Part shown: positions 21,585 through 32,863 of the stretch, piece after piece | How the letters are laid out: every line of letters begins with the position of its first letter | Position numbering within the stretch: position 1 is the stretch's first letter | DNA from: Isoetes taiwanensis | Taxonomy: Eukaryota > Streptophyta > Lycopodiopsida > Isoetales > Isoetaceae | Assembly (NCBI GenBank): GCA_021234155.1 | Contig: JAJEKV010000072.1 | Span: forward strand, 337,923 to 401,922 | Reading direction: 5' to 3' | Length of the DNA stretch: 64,000 nucleotides | Position numbers and translations under genes: made by a program | The notes under the pieces: generated by a model | Seen by the model: the letters and a program-made list of their open reading frames with translations, nothing else | Databases searched by the model: none | What the model was told of the DNA's origin: nothing

Positions 21585-22975
21585 CTTCGCAATATTCGAG
21601 GAAGATGGTTCAAGGAGAGTGGCTCGCATGTGCCAGAGGCACTTGGGACTAAAAAAATGAGAATACAAAGTGCAAAAGTTGTTGGAGAATGCAAGCCTTG
21701 GCTTGCTCTTCGTGGGTTACCCCTGTGGTTAGTTGTAGAGGCCTCCACCCAGCCCCGAGCCCCTCCCTTCGCAATATTCGATTTAAGATGGTTCAAGGAG
21801 AGTGACTCGACCGGGTCGAGGCCACCGCTACCATACACGTGAGAATTGGTCGGCTAAGGGATTCTCGACTCGCGAGGCGCAGAATGCGCAAAGAAGCTCT
21901 ATGGTTTCGCGGGTTGTTGCAGATGCTCTCCATTGTTCGCCCCTCCCCTTCGCGACATTCACGCCGGAGGGGCTCGACCGGTAGAGGCCACCGCACCACA
22001 CACATGAGAATTGGTTCGGCTAGAGGATTCTCTACTAATTAGTCGAATGCGATCGTTGGTTTCGACATTTCGAGTCGCAAGTCGAGAATGCCTTAGCCAT
22101 CGAACTCCGGATGGTACACATGGAGTGCCGGTGGGTAAGGCATTCGACTCGCGAGCCGAGAATGCATACAGCAAAGCCTCGCCTTTGATTGGGTAGAGGC
22201 CATCGCACCACAAACAGAGAAGAATTGGGTTGTTAAGAGTTGGCCCGCAGACACCAAAACAACTTCCCTTCGCAATGTCCGAGGAAGATAGAAGGAGAGT
22301 TGTTAAGATCGCTCGCAGCCAGCTCTAGAGTGCACTAGAGCTCAAGGCTTTCGACTCACGAGTCCAGAAAGCTGCCAGCAATCCCGGGGTTAGTCGCCGA
22401 GGTTCTCCACCCAATCGTGAGCCCATCCCTTCGCAATATTCGACTAAGATGGTTCAAGGAGACGGCCTTTGATTGGGTAGAGGCCACGCGACCAACACAG
22501 TGAGAATTGGTTGTAAGAGTTGGCCCGCAGACAAGGAAAACCACTTCCCTTCGCAATGTCCGGAGGAAGATAGAAGGAGAGTGGTTAAGATCGCCTCGCA
22601 GTGCCAGCTCTAGAGTGCACTAGAGCTCGCTTTTCGACTCACGAAGTCGAGAAAGCGCCAGCACCTTCGCGGGTTAGTCGCCGAGGCCTCCACCCAGCCG
22701 AGCCCCTCTTCGCAATATTCGGCGAGCATGGTTCAAGGAGAGTGGCTCGACCGGGTGGAGGCACCGCGACCGCACAAAGGGCCATTGGTAGAGTCACATT
22801 CTCGACTCACGAAGTCGAGAAGGTCGCAGCAGCTTCTAAAGAATGTGAAGACATTGGGTAGTCCGTAAATCTGAATCGCGAGTCGAGAATCTCAACCGCC
22901 AACAAGTCCAGAGTGTACACTCCCTCTTCTCACAAGGAAGTCGAGAAGTTCTCACTCGCGAGTCGAGAAGAAGGC
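21585..22975. repeat. Array D: about seven diverged repeats with palindromes
   Basis: A phrase beginning TTCGCAATATTCGAGGAAG and continuing through GGTTCAAGGAGAGTGGCTCG recurs near 21586, 21769, 21949, 22269, 22430, 22549 and 22710. It is often preceded by GAGGCCTCCACCCAGCC and followed by GAGAATTGGT. Palindrome copies or relics lie at about 21862, 22028, 22061, 22140, 22347, 22629, 22798, 22871, 22926 and 22949. The internal order is not constant, as in subterminal repeats of large DNA transposons or a decayed satellite. Confidence 0.75.
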
Positions 22976-22999
22976 CTGCACTTCCCCGGACGGCTGGCA

Positions 23000-23960
23000 A
23001 GCTGAAATATTCTCAACTCGCCACTCCATTCTCAGATGTCTCCCCGCAGCGGGATTTGCTTTGAGTTAGAAATGGAGATTCTCGGAAGCAATTCCTATTC
23101 TTAGTTCTTGTCGGGAGAAAGACATTCCTAGTTATGTTCTGTTAATGCTCGCAATATCTTACTTCCTAACACCCGCCTATGATGATTTCTATCTCGGTTG
23201 TTTGCTACTACTCTAACCACTATTCTCACTTGTGCCCTGCATAAATGTATTCAATTCAACCACAAGCAAAAAAGATAACAAAAACGTAAAACAATACAAA
23301 GGGAAAACAGATAACAGAGAGATTAGTGAGATTAATGAGAAAAACAGAGAATGCTGGAGAACAAAGATTGAGAAATGAGATTAAAAAGGGTATGATATTA
23401 CAAAACATACCGGAAGATTTGTCGGATGAGGAGGAGGCTTCCATGTGGGTATAGTCGCAAAGCAAAGCGTGAATAAGGATTTGTCGGGTCAGAATTGTAT
23501 CGTGGATTAATAAGAGCCTCTAACAACGTAATATAAGTAAAAAATGCAAAGAAAGGACTTACGTAAAACTAAAAAGCAAAGACTAAAAGGGCTCACTTTC
23601 TTCAAAGCAGTAACGCCCGCCGAACACTCAATCAAGGCTGCTGAGAACTTCGGCTACCGGAAGCTGCCCCGATCCGCCACCAAGCCGGCCCGCCATAAGA
23701 TGGCCTTGGAATCGCCGGTTCGATCGAAATACCGATCGAAAAAGGGCGCTTTGAGGAAAAAACAGAGTGATCGAGAAAACAGGGGAGGAAGAATGGTCGG
23801 GGAGAGGAAGAGGGTGCAAGCACTCGGCCGCACCCTCAACCCTCGTAAAAGTGCAATAATAAACTTCCACGCAGGGCCATGCCCTCCATGACGGGCAAGT
23901 AGCGGATTAGCCGACATGGCCACGCTTTCAGCCTCTGAAGAGGCGCCACGTGGCCATGAC
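23000..23960. other. Right edge of the GC-rich block
   Basis: From about 23080 the composition returns to AT-rich. At 23544-23962 open frames overlap on both strands (plus 115 residues, basic; minus 102 residues), with no domain I recognise. The minus frame lies upstream of the minus-strand ORF block and might be its 5' end, but nothing in the sequence proves that. Confidence 0.3.
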
Positions 23961-24225
23961 AAGATATGAAAGGTTATGTTATATGTTTATATATGTTATC
24001 TTATGTATTTAATATGGTTTCAATGGTTGAATAGTTTCAATGGTTATATATGGTTACAATGTTTACATATGGTTTAGAATGAGTATGGTTGTATGCTTTA
24101 ATATGGTTTATATGATTTTAGTTAATATGGTTGTATGATTTAATATGGTTATATTTAATATGTTTGTATGGTTTTATATGGTTCATATGGTCATATTTGT
24201 GGTGTTTGGGGCTATATGGTTTTAA
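23960..24225. repeat. Degenerate ATATGGTT tandem repeat
   Basis: About 25 imperfect repeats of TATGGTT or AATATGGTT-type words form a low-complexity AT-rich tract between the GC-rich block and the DUF7869-like gene remains. Confidence 0.8.
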
Positions 24226-24256
24226 TGTGAGCTTTTTCATTCAGGGAGCATGTGAG

Positions 24257-27174
24257 AGGAGTAAAATGGAGCCAAGGAAGTCCAACAGAGAGCATTGCCC
24301 TAGGCTCCAATGGAGGAAGATGGGTTGCCTTTTTGTTGCACCCTTGCAGCCGCATCACGGATTTGCAGAGGGCATAATAACCGCAGCTTGATCCATTTGA
24401 TAGTGTGAATGATGAAAGGTCGGGAGATGAACATCTTGAGTTGGCATTGTGAAGCTTCTTATCGGTTGATACAATCATGTCCCGTGGAAGCTCCAAAGTG
24501 ATTGCATTGTGTGCTCGTGGCTGCCGGAGTCCCAAGCTCGGCTTGAGATGGCCAATTAGATATATTACACACAAGAATGGTGATACTCTAGAATGCCCTA
24601 CTGAACTACACACCCCAAGGCCCACCCAAGACCATGTGGAAGATTTGGTGGTCGATGAGCATCCTTTGATCACAAGGAAGAGACGCTTATGTTTTTCATA
24701 AAAGGCAGCCAAGGGTGCCCAAGAGGCCTAGAAGTGACAAATATTTAGAAAGGGTGGAAAGTATGGCACCAACCAAAGAAAACCTAGAGGCAATTAGGGG
24801 TCAAGAGTGTTGCAACCTAGATTGCACAAAGGCAAAGCATACAATGTGGATGACCTCGCGGCAGATAAGGTCCCAATACATTGGACAGCTTCAAAAAGAT
24901 AGGATTAATTTCATTTACTCCCTTGTGTAGGAATTCCAGCTATGATGAAAATACAGTGAAGGCTACTATATCAATTGAGGGGCATGAAGGTATGTATGAG
25001 AGCATTGAGATGGATTCTTGGGGTGAGCAAGTCTTCATTTTACGTGATAATCGGGAGCAGGTTAGAAAAGGGCACAGCTTTGTTCCAACATGGTAATGCA
25101 CTCACTTTGAAACCTAGAGCAAATACTCTCAAGGCCATTGCAGCCTCGAGAGCTTTGTGAGATACATGTCTCAATCTATGCCCCACAAGTCAAGGTGAAC
25201 GAAAGCATGGTGAAAAAAGTGGTGCAAAAGAGTGTTGCCACAACACTATATCCAAAAGGAGTGCCTTAAGGAGGTCAACTCCATCCCGAAAACACCGGAG
25301 GTAGGCCTCTTTCTCAATCACATTTCAGCAAGTTATGGAGCACTCACTTCTCGACGGAGTGTCCTACAACACATGCCATTCTCAAAGTGCAACACTTGCA
25401 TTCAACTCAAGGATACACTTGCATCAACCGCAATAGAGAAAGAAAGAATGGCAATTAGGGAGCAATTTGCGATCACCAAAGGGACCAAATATCATGTAGA
25501 CAGCTTGTATTGGCAAAGTGGAGAACATTTTCTCGAGATGCAACGGACAAATTTTTGTGTATAATTCATGATAAGATGGACCAACACAAGACTTTTTTTG
25601 CCAAAGCTAGATCCTTTACCCAAGCTGCTGTCAAAACGCCGATGAAAGTAAGTCCAAGGTGTATTAACACATGGTCATGGAACCGGAACATATGGTCATT
25701 TTGTGCTTGATCTATGGAGAGATGATCCAAACTTCCATGTGAGCTCTATTTTCAAGTGCCCGAGAACACTAGAGAAAGGATCGATAGAAGGGAGGAGGTA
25801 TTCCCCTTCAAGACCCATTTTTGAGGCTTTGATGGATGATCAACCGCTTTGTTACCAAAGGCGATAAAACCTCACATCCAAGGTGTCTAGTGAATCAAGG
25901 AGGACTTGGGATGATTTCCCCTTACTTGAGAAATCGCACCGAGGAGCTATGTGTGTTCAGTTGGACAACCGCTGGAAAGAAAACAAGAATAGATGGATGT
26001 TTGGGGCAATGTCATACTTGGATGCCAGCTTGGAGTATTCAAAGTTGTCAAAGTGGGATTCATGATGGTTGGGCATATGCATGATGATGATATAGATGGA
26101 TTCTTTGAACTTTCTCCACCAAGCTCAAAGAGAAAAACGGACCACTCTCCCCGAACCAATGGATGTGTTTGAGAGCTGCATTGACCCCAACCCAATGGCT
26201 TCTTTGATGGATGAGGTTGCAGATTGGAAATCATTTGTAGAGGGATACTTGCTAGATGGTAAGGACCAGTTGACAGACACACAAAGCCACTTCAGTTCAA
26301 GTTTTGGGTTAGGGATGGAATACCAATCATGCAATATAAGTGGAGACCAGGTGACAAGTTGTGGATGCCTGCACAAGGTATCGAAGTTGTGGCAAAGGGG
26401 TGTCTGGCCGGTGAAGTTCTCATTCCTAAAGGGCAGCTAAAACCACTACCTCCCTTCAAGATACCAAAGACTCTAGCCAACTAGTGAAGGGCATCAAGGA
26501 TTACATAACGACCGGGATGATGTTCTAAAATGGAAAGCACACCTCCACTCTTAAGAAAAATCAAATGGACTCCCTAATCAAGTAATCGGGAGAAAGTTGT
26601 GACATGCTTAGAAACCGAACAGCCATGTGGGAGGGAGCTAAGAGACTGTTCTTCTGCCGTGAGTCAAGATGGGAGGGTTCTCAAGGTGCAAGCACGCCTA
26701 AGAATGCTCACCGGGTCCCAACAAGGGTTCCAAGTGGTTTTGGGAAGTAAGGCCTCAAAGCCAAGTGGTTTGATCTTCCCGAGTGGGATCCCTTTGAGGA
26801 CATCAAGGAAGGATACTTTGTGCTAGTAAGGCCCGATGATGAGGACTGGCCCAATATGGTTAGGGGTGGCACTCTCCGATGTAACCACCACTATGCCCGA
26901 TGGAGAGGAGTTGCGCCCCGGATTCCAAATTCAATATTGGGAGCCCATTGGGAGACACAAGAAGGGCAACTTGAAGGAGCAATACACCGATCACTGGGAG
27001 AAGAAGTGGAGGGCAATTATGCCGAACCCTCAAAGGAGGGAATTGGTGGAGTGTGTGGTATGGTCATATCCAAGTTCTCACATTGCTAAGGACAACACAC
27101 ACAAGATCCCAAGAAGGGAGATGGACAAGGCCATGAGCAACCTCCATGCTTTATCATTGTATGAGGGTAGATAA
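24257..27174 (+). pseudogene. Decayed gene with a DUF7869-like segment, probably transposon-derived
   Basis: Plus-strand coding remains in shifting frames. Pieces in order: PRPTQDHVEDLVVDEHPLIT (24610-24670), a long piece with a CNTC cysteine motif at 25232-25560 (FSKCNTCIQLKDTLASTAIE), DKMDQHKTFFAKARSFTQA (25570-25630), HGHGTGTYGHFVLDLW-like (25670-25720), then CVQLDNRWKENKNRWMFGAM and KVGFMMVGHMHDDDIDGFFE (25950-26110). The last two match the DUF7869 pattern 'LDN...ENKNRY...FL.VGHTH.DID', which is common in uncharacterised plant, oomycete and animal proteins, often in transposon-like contexts. Next come a basic region, RPDDEDWP near 26830, and TTTMPDGEELRPGFQIQYWE with a C-terminal stretch ending near 27170. 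Many stops and frameshifts are present. The link to a mobile element is inferred. Confidence 0.65.
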
Positions 27175-28954
27175 TATTGAGAAGTCCAAAACTTTCTCAA
27201 CTAGTGGTTTGTAAAATTTATGAGGAAAACAAGTAACCCAATTCTTTTGTGTGTCATGTGTAATTCTATTCAAGCAATCAATTCAAATTTCCTTTTTGGT
27301 GTGTGAGTCCCATTTTCAACCGAGTCCCAAAATTCAAGATTTGTCCCACTTTAATTAAATACTTAATTTGAGAGCAAAGAAAGCGTATTACTACCGTGAT
27401 TAAAACCCTCACCCCGAAGGGTTTTCGGGAAAAACCTTAGTAGCAATAAGGATGTTGACATACCGCACGCTTATATACATAATCACAAGTACATTTTACC
27501 GAGGTTAATGCCTGGATGGGGGGCATAACTCCGTCCACAGATCCATTACCCCCCCTGAGGTACGATCCCAACAAGCCTACAGAGGCCGCGGCTCAAGAGG
27601 CTCATGCAAGGCCCGATGGGGCACAACTAACCGAGCATACCGAGCCCGATATGCTCAGACACGGACAGGCCCGAGGGGCGGACTTTCATCCTCAATGGCT
27701 CGCTGACAAAGACTGATGCACTCAGAAGGAACAAAACCGATAACACTATTAGGCCATGTTGCAATTAAGTTTGTAAAGGTTGGCATTAGGTTAAGTGCTT
27801 AGAAATACTTATATATAAATGACCTTTTGAGAACATTTATTATGTAAAAGCACCACTAAATTACCGACACGCTTTTGCAAGGCATGTGGCTTTGGATCAC
27901 ATTCATTTAGGGATTACTAATGGTGTACATCAAGAATGTAGAAGTGGCAATCCTTCAATTGCATTATTGAGATGATCTTATTTCAACTTTACGGTGCTTT
28001 CACTTCTCACATGATTACTCCATGGATAAATCTAGATCATTGAAAATCGGGGATAATTTCGACATCAATGATCTAAAAATACCACCAATCCGGTGACAAG
28101 ATGCACCGGTTATAGTCCTCCCAAGATTTGAACCCGAAGCTACACCACTAGGCCCAAAAAGAATTATATGTACATATAGGTCTAGTATCCTTATGTGTGC
28201 TTGCACCACCATGTACCTACAATCCTCACAATTTTGTGGACGTCCTATGAAAGTTCACTTCAAATTGCAACTAGAATGCTGAAATAGCTTGGAGCAAATT
28301 CAACCTAGTAAAATATTAGATTGCTACAGTTTTTGGCCTATAGCTCATGACTCTAGCCTACAATGCAAGATTTCCTCAGCAGACTAGCATTCCTAGACTC
28401 TCAATATATGGTCATTCCTCACCAGACCAACATATCAGAGTACCTATTCATGTTGCACCTTTGGCTTATTCTCAACTTCGAAGCCTGCCATAGCCGAGGA
28501 GTTTACACTTGGCAAAGATAATGGTACCACACCTAGGCTAAATTGATGTCCTACAAGAAGAAACTTTGCCAAAAAACAAGATGCTCTAAAAATAAAATAT
28601 GTGCACTATATAAGCCCTAAGTCATAGAACACACCAATGAGACCTACGAAAAAAAAAAACTACAATAGCAACCAAATTATCCTACACACTAAAAACCTAT
28701 AGTCCTTTCGCTCACTCTCTTTGCTTTCCCCATCAAACGTTTCCACACTATTGTAACTTAGCCATTTGTCTATGTTTTTTAGTGTTATTACAACCAAGAA
28801 TGCCACAAAGGAACATGCCATTTTATATCTTTTGTTAGTTCTTATTATCATTGACCTTCTGTCTGCAGATTATTTTAAGAGACATTTAAGCATTAAGTAT
28901 GTGCATCCATTTCATCATATTTGAAGATATAGTCCATTCCGTTCCGGCTTGTGG
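27175..28954. other. Spacer between the DUF7869-like remains and the LTR element
   Basis: A 66-codon plus frame at 27516-27716 (hydrophilic, PTEAAAQEAHARPDGAQ) has no recognised domain. The rest is AT-rich with no gene seen. Confidence 0.4.
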
Positions 28955-28959
28955 CATTC
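28955..28959. repeat. Target-site duplication CATTC (left)
   Basis: CATTC directly before the left LTR matches CATTC directly after the right LTR at 37377-37381. A 5-bp duplication is typical of Ty3 elements. Caution: the right flank is a (CATTC)n microsatellite, so part of the match could be chance. Confidence 0.7.
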
Positions 28960-30960
28960 TGTTACGAACCAAAATTTTAGTACCAAAAATTTCGATTTGT
29001 ATTCACATCAAACCATCAGAGTACACAGAACAAGTACTGCCTCCCACGAGGCTATATACATGAAAACCACGTATACAGATAACAAGACGACAACACAAGA
29101 TAACTAAATGCACACGTACGCTCCACCAGCTATCAAACAACCTGCACAAGCTTCCACGTGTTAATAACATGCATAAGAGTTATCCGGTAGTGTCAACACG
29201 AAGCAATGACTGATGGACTGCAAGAATACACATATGGAATCCACCACACGCATTCATAGCATCCGCCAAGGCATTACACCCCGCCATATCTAGACAAGAC
29301 ATCGCCTAGAACCCCGCGACCGGTGGACCCAATGTCGTGGAGAAATGCAGGCATTATAAGGACTGGCTACTCGGGATCGTTGGTTCCGCGATGCCCCTCG
29401 CCCCATACCAACATAAGCTTTACCTCACAAGTACCTCCCGCTCTTATTTAGACACCAAGACGCCATCTAATATCATGCCCCTCGCATAAAACTCCCTTGG
29501 TAGCAAGCTATCAGGCTCACCCCAAGATCATTAAGATATCGCAAAGTGGAGCACCGGTACAATGGATACTGCCATGGTTGTTTGCAGAGAGGCATATGAT
29601 ATTGTCCCATACCAATACCATTAGCCTACCTCACCAAAGACTCTCACGAGGCATCCGAGAGAACAAGCATAAGCTCATCCCCACAAGAGAGTAAGTAGAG
29701 GCTACAACCCATATTAGATACCTGGATCACGACATTTAAGACTCTTAAACTAGTATTATAAGGCTTCAAGAAGGAGGGGCATAGTTCACGTAATCACATG
29801 GGTTCAAGGCAACATAATCGCCCAAAGAAGGTCCATCACAAAGTCGGGCTTTTATTTAAGGAGGCCTCAATTCTTTAAGGTAAACTATCAAGATTCAGCA
29901 AGCAAGCAGATCATCCACATGAAGCCGATAATCTACCAAGCCCATGAATGTAAGGCTTACCGAATTAAGTCCAATCGTACGCAACTCCGCAATACACAAA
30001 TATTCGTGCCTTGAATCCTTCAATCCCATTCCTTATGTCGATCTCCTTACTTCTGCCTGCGCTTCTTTTTTTTTTTTCTTCCCCGCTTCCTACCGCTTCC
30101 TTTCCTCAGGAATCCCGACCGCCGTAACCCAGTTCTCCAATCATGGCTAAGCTTACGTGGCACCGCCTCGGCGGCAAGTGTGATTCTCGCTGCATCAACC
30201 CGCCTCTCATCTGAACCGGATTCTCTTATCTATAATCCGCCGGCTGCGGCTAATTTCCGCCCGGGTTCTCGTCAGCCGGATCCTTGATGGGAACCCTGCC
30301 AACGCGGGCGTAGCCACGCGGCGAGATAATCGGCCGCAACACGGCCCGGTGGGAAGCAGATCCGGTGGCCTGTGTTTTCCTGTGCCAACCCATCAATGCT
30401 GTAGGAGGAGTCGCAGGTGGCATCCCCCGATTAAGGGTGCTTTCCCATGGACGGCCGGACCTGGATGAGGTCAGGCCCAGGGCCAAAAGTATTCGTCGGG
30501 ATTATTTTATAAACGAGGTTCTTAACCTCAGCCACTCCGGTTCTCAGCTCATGGGAACATCAGAAAAGCAGATCAGACCTTCAGGAAACCTGGAGGTTTT
30601 ATGCCCATGGGAAAGCACCCTAAAGGGGTGCTCACCTTTTTAACATACAATGGTTTTTAAACCATTAAGATACTCATAACTTTAGATAAATATAACCCAA
30701 CATATATTGCCTTGTTGTTATTTATTCTCTAGAGACAAACTCTTAACGGCCAAAGCTATTCACTATAGCCATGCAGCAAGGCAACCCGGGCCCCTAGTCC
30801 GTCTCCTGGCCATGGTGCACCACTGCCTTTAAGCTAGACTAGGGCCATGCGACCATTACACATCTATGGCCCAAATACCATAGAACATTCCATTATGCCA
30901 AACATTAATATGCATGCACAATATCAAACAATGGTCTGCCAATATATTTTAGGCATAATA
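28960..30960 (-). repeat. 3' LTR of the Ty3 element (2001 bp)
   Basis: Begins TGTTACGAACCAAAATTTTA (plus-strand view) and ends TTTTAGGCATAATA. It aligns along its whole length with 35558-37376 but has a 186-bp extra segment (the MITE) plus many small differences. These are concentrated at about 29200-30250, where the other LTR reads CTG or CAG. Confidence 0.93.
30435..30620. mobile_element. 186-bp PIF/Harbinger-type MITE inside the 3' LTR
   Basis: Terminal inverted repeats GGGTGCTTTCCCATGG and CCATGGGAAAGCACCC (16 bp, perfect) are flanked by TAA at 30432-30434 and 30621-30623. The other LTR has the exact empty site (CCGATTAAAGGGGTGC at about 37035), with a single TAA. A 3-bp TAA/TTA duplication is diagnostic of PIF/Harbinger (Tourist-like) insertion. 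The element has no coding capacity. Its perfect TIRs suggest the insertion is young relative to the LTR element. Confidence 0.93.
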
Positions 30961-30976
30961 TTACTCCCCCCTTGGG
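30961..30976 (-). other. Polypurine tract of the Ty3 element
   Basis: On the minus strand the sequence just before the 3' LTR reads CCCAAGGGGGGAGTAA, a purine run in the place where plus-strand DNA synthesis is primed. Confidence 0.7.
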
Positions 30977-30986
30977 ATTCGTGTCC

Positions 30987-31445
30987 TCAAGAATCGGCTC
31001 CAGACCATTGAGCCATAACATCCAGATATTGAGTCATGAAACGACATCTCCCACTCCCACGCCGCCCCGAGATGTGTCTATGTTTCCACTTCACCGTAAA
31101 TTCCATCCGGGTCTCTTTTGGCAGATCCGCACTATCCGGGAATTCAATATTCTTTTCGTGGGTAGGAATTCTATCCAACTCCACCATGTGTTCCTGAGAA
31201 GGCACAACATTCGCAGCTTTCCCCAGAGCTGGTCGCAACTGGCTCACATGGAAAACTGGATGAATGTCCACATTCGGTGGAAGTTGCAACTTGAAGGCAA
31301 CATCACTATATTTCTTCAAAATCTTATACCTGACCATCGATCTTTGGGAGGGTTTTGGTTTCTTTCCCCGCAAGCAATGGCAATATTGTTTTTCTTTTTG
31401 ATTTGCAAGGAAGACCACACCTAAGGTACACCATCCGACCTTCAT
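30987..31445 (-). pseudogene. Integrase C-terminus with chromodomain-like tail
   Basis: The minus frame contains MVRYKILKKYSDVAFKLQLP and VDIHPVFHVSQLRPALG, the GPY/F-like and C-terminal integrase region typical of chromoviruses. It ends with a degenerate chromodomain start, FTVKWKHRHIS. Chromodomains steer integration toward particular chromatin. The terminal part is out of frame with the usual aromatic-rich motif. Confidence 0.8.
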
Positions 31446-31449
31446 GTAG

Positions 31450-32420
31450 CTCGACGGGGTCTCGACAAATTGGCACGTGCCTTGCCCGATCCCGGGCCTG
31501 TCTCATATGCAATTGACACAACCCAAGTGTCACATCCATGCCTTCAAGCATACTTATAGCAAGCATCAATTTTCAGCCCACCAAAACCAAGCGATATGTG
31601 TCCTTCGATTTCTCCCAAACATAGCCACAAACGGCTAGTCTTGATGCTCATAGAACCCATTATTGTAAGCAAAACTCTACAATAGGCAAATAGTTCTCCG
31701 ATCCGATTGTTGAGTGGCCACATAAGATCTCAAAGATATCCTCCGTAATCTGATTCATTCTTTTCGCTTTTGCCCATCCGCTTCCTGGATGATCTCCACT
31801 AGAGAACTCAAGAGTGCATCTTAATGCAGAGAACACCACGCCAGAAATTCCTAGTGAATTTCACATCTCGATCGCTACAATAGCTTTGATAATCCAAAAT
31901 GGGAAATACATGTCGTAAATAAGCCTTGGCCACCGCCAAGTTATCAAAGATTCTTTTGTCGAGGTATAAAGCGTGCATACTTCATCAACCTATCCACAAT
32001 GACAAGTATCCGAGTATAGTGATGCATAGTACGAGGTAATTTCACAATGAAATCCATAGAGATTTCACTCCATCTCCTCCGCACAGCCGTGCAGAGGTTG
32101 CAATAGCCCCGAGTTTTGCCTCGACTCGCTTTAACCTGGCCGACAAGTTTCACAAACTTTTACATATTCCCTGCACATCCTCTTCCAAGCTAGGCCAGTA
32201 AAACATTCTCTTGAGCGATTCATAGGTTTTCCACTCACCTCTATGCCCATCATAAGGTGCATCGTGGAATTCGCTCAATACTTGCTTCCTCAAAATGTCA
32301 ACAAAAGAACATAAATACTTTATGATACCGTGAGTCCATCCTGGATATCCCAAGCATCGTGTAACTTGGATAGATGTCGATACTCAAAATATAGGCATCC
32401 AAGTCATATGCTTGCTTAAA
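31450..32420 (-). pseudogene. Integrase core, heavily damaged
   Basis: From 32353 to 32150 the zinc-binding region is readable (SEFHDAPYDGHRGEWKTYES ... MFYWPSLEEDVQGICKS, an HHCC-like finger). From 32153 to 31944 the catalytic core start is readable (ISMDFIVKLPRTMHHYTRIL, with the first Asp of DDE, then VIVDRLMKYARFI). The rest of the DDE core, to about 31570, is broken by stops and shifts. At 31569-31324 a further integrase piece follows (LCQLHMRQARDRARHV). Confidence 0.8.
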
Positions 32421-32681
32421 TCAGGACACCAAAGCAATTTCACATTGAACCATCACATTTACTTCCCGAACCCTAGAAAGAGCATCAGCAATAGGATTCT
32501 TTTTCCCGGGAAGATGTTCAACATGAAAATGAAATTGAGAAAGAAAGTCCAACCATCTAGCTTGCCTTGGACTTACCTCGGCCTGGCTTTGCAGGAATTT
32601 CAACGGTTTATGATCCGTATAGAACACAAACTCACACTTATTGCGGAGATAATGTTTCCAGACTTTGAGCGCATGAACCAT
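32421..32681 (-). pseudogene. RNase H domain
   Basis: Continues from the reverse transcriptase. FVFYTDHKPLKFLQSQ and HFHVEHLPGKKNPIADALSR are the hallmark sequences of Ty3-type RNase H. It is open for 86 codons but separated from the RT frame by a shift and stops between 32700 and 32860. Confidence 0.88.
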
Positions 32682-32863
32682 TGCCAGTAACTCCTGCTCA
32701 TAGGTGGAATAGTTCTTCTCTACGCCACCACCCTACCATCCTACATGAGAACAACACCAATGGCATAACCACATGCATCCATGTAAACCTCATAAGGTTT
32801 GCTCATGTCTGGAATCAACAGAATACGTGCTGAGGTCAGCAACCTCTTCAACATATCCATTGC

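Noticed and set aside
15997-22975. CRISPR-like array from regularly repeated palindromes
   Set aside because: Spacing is irregular, linkers are themselves repeated rather than unique, and the setting is a plant nuclear genome with introns and LTR elements.
30987-31424. Plus-strand 150-codon frame over the retroelement 3' end
   Set aside because: Antisense shadow of the integrase C-terminus, which has clear family motifs on the minus strand.
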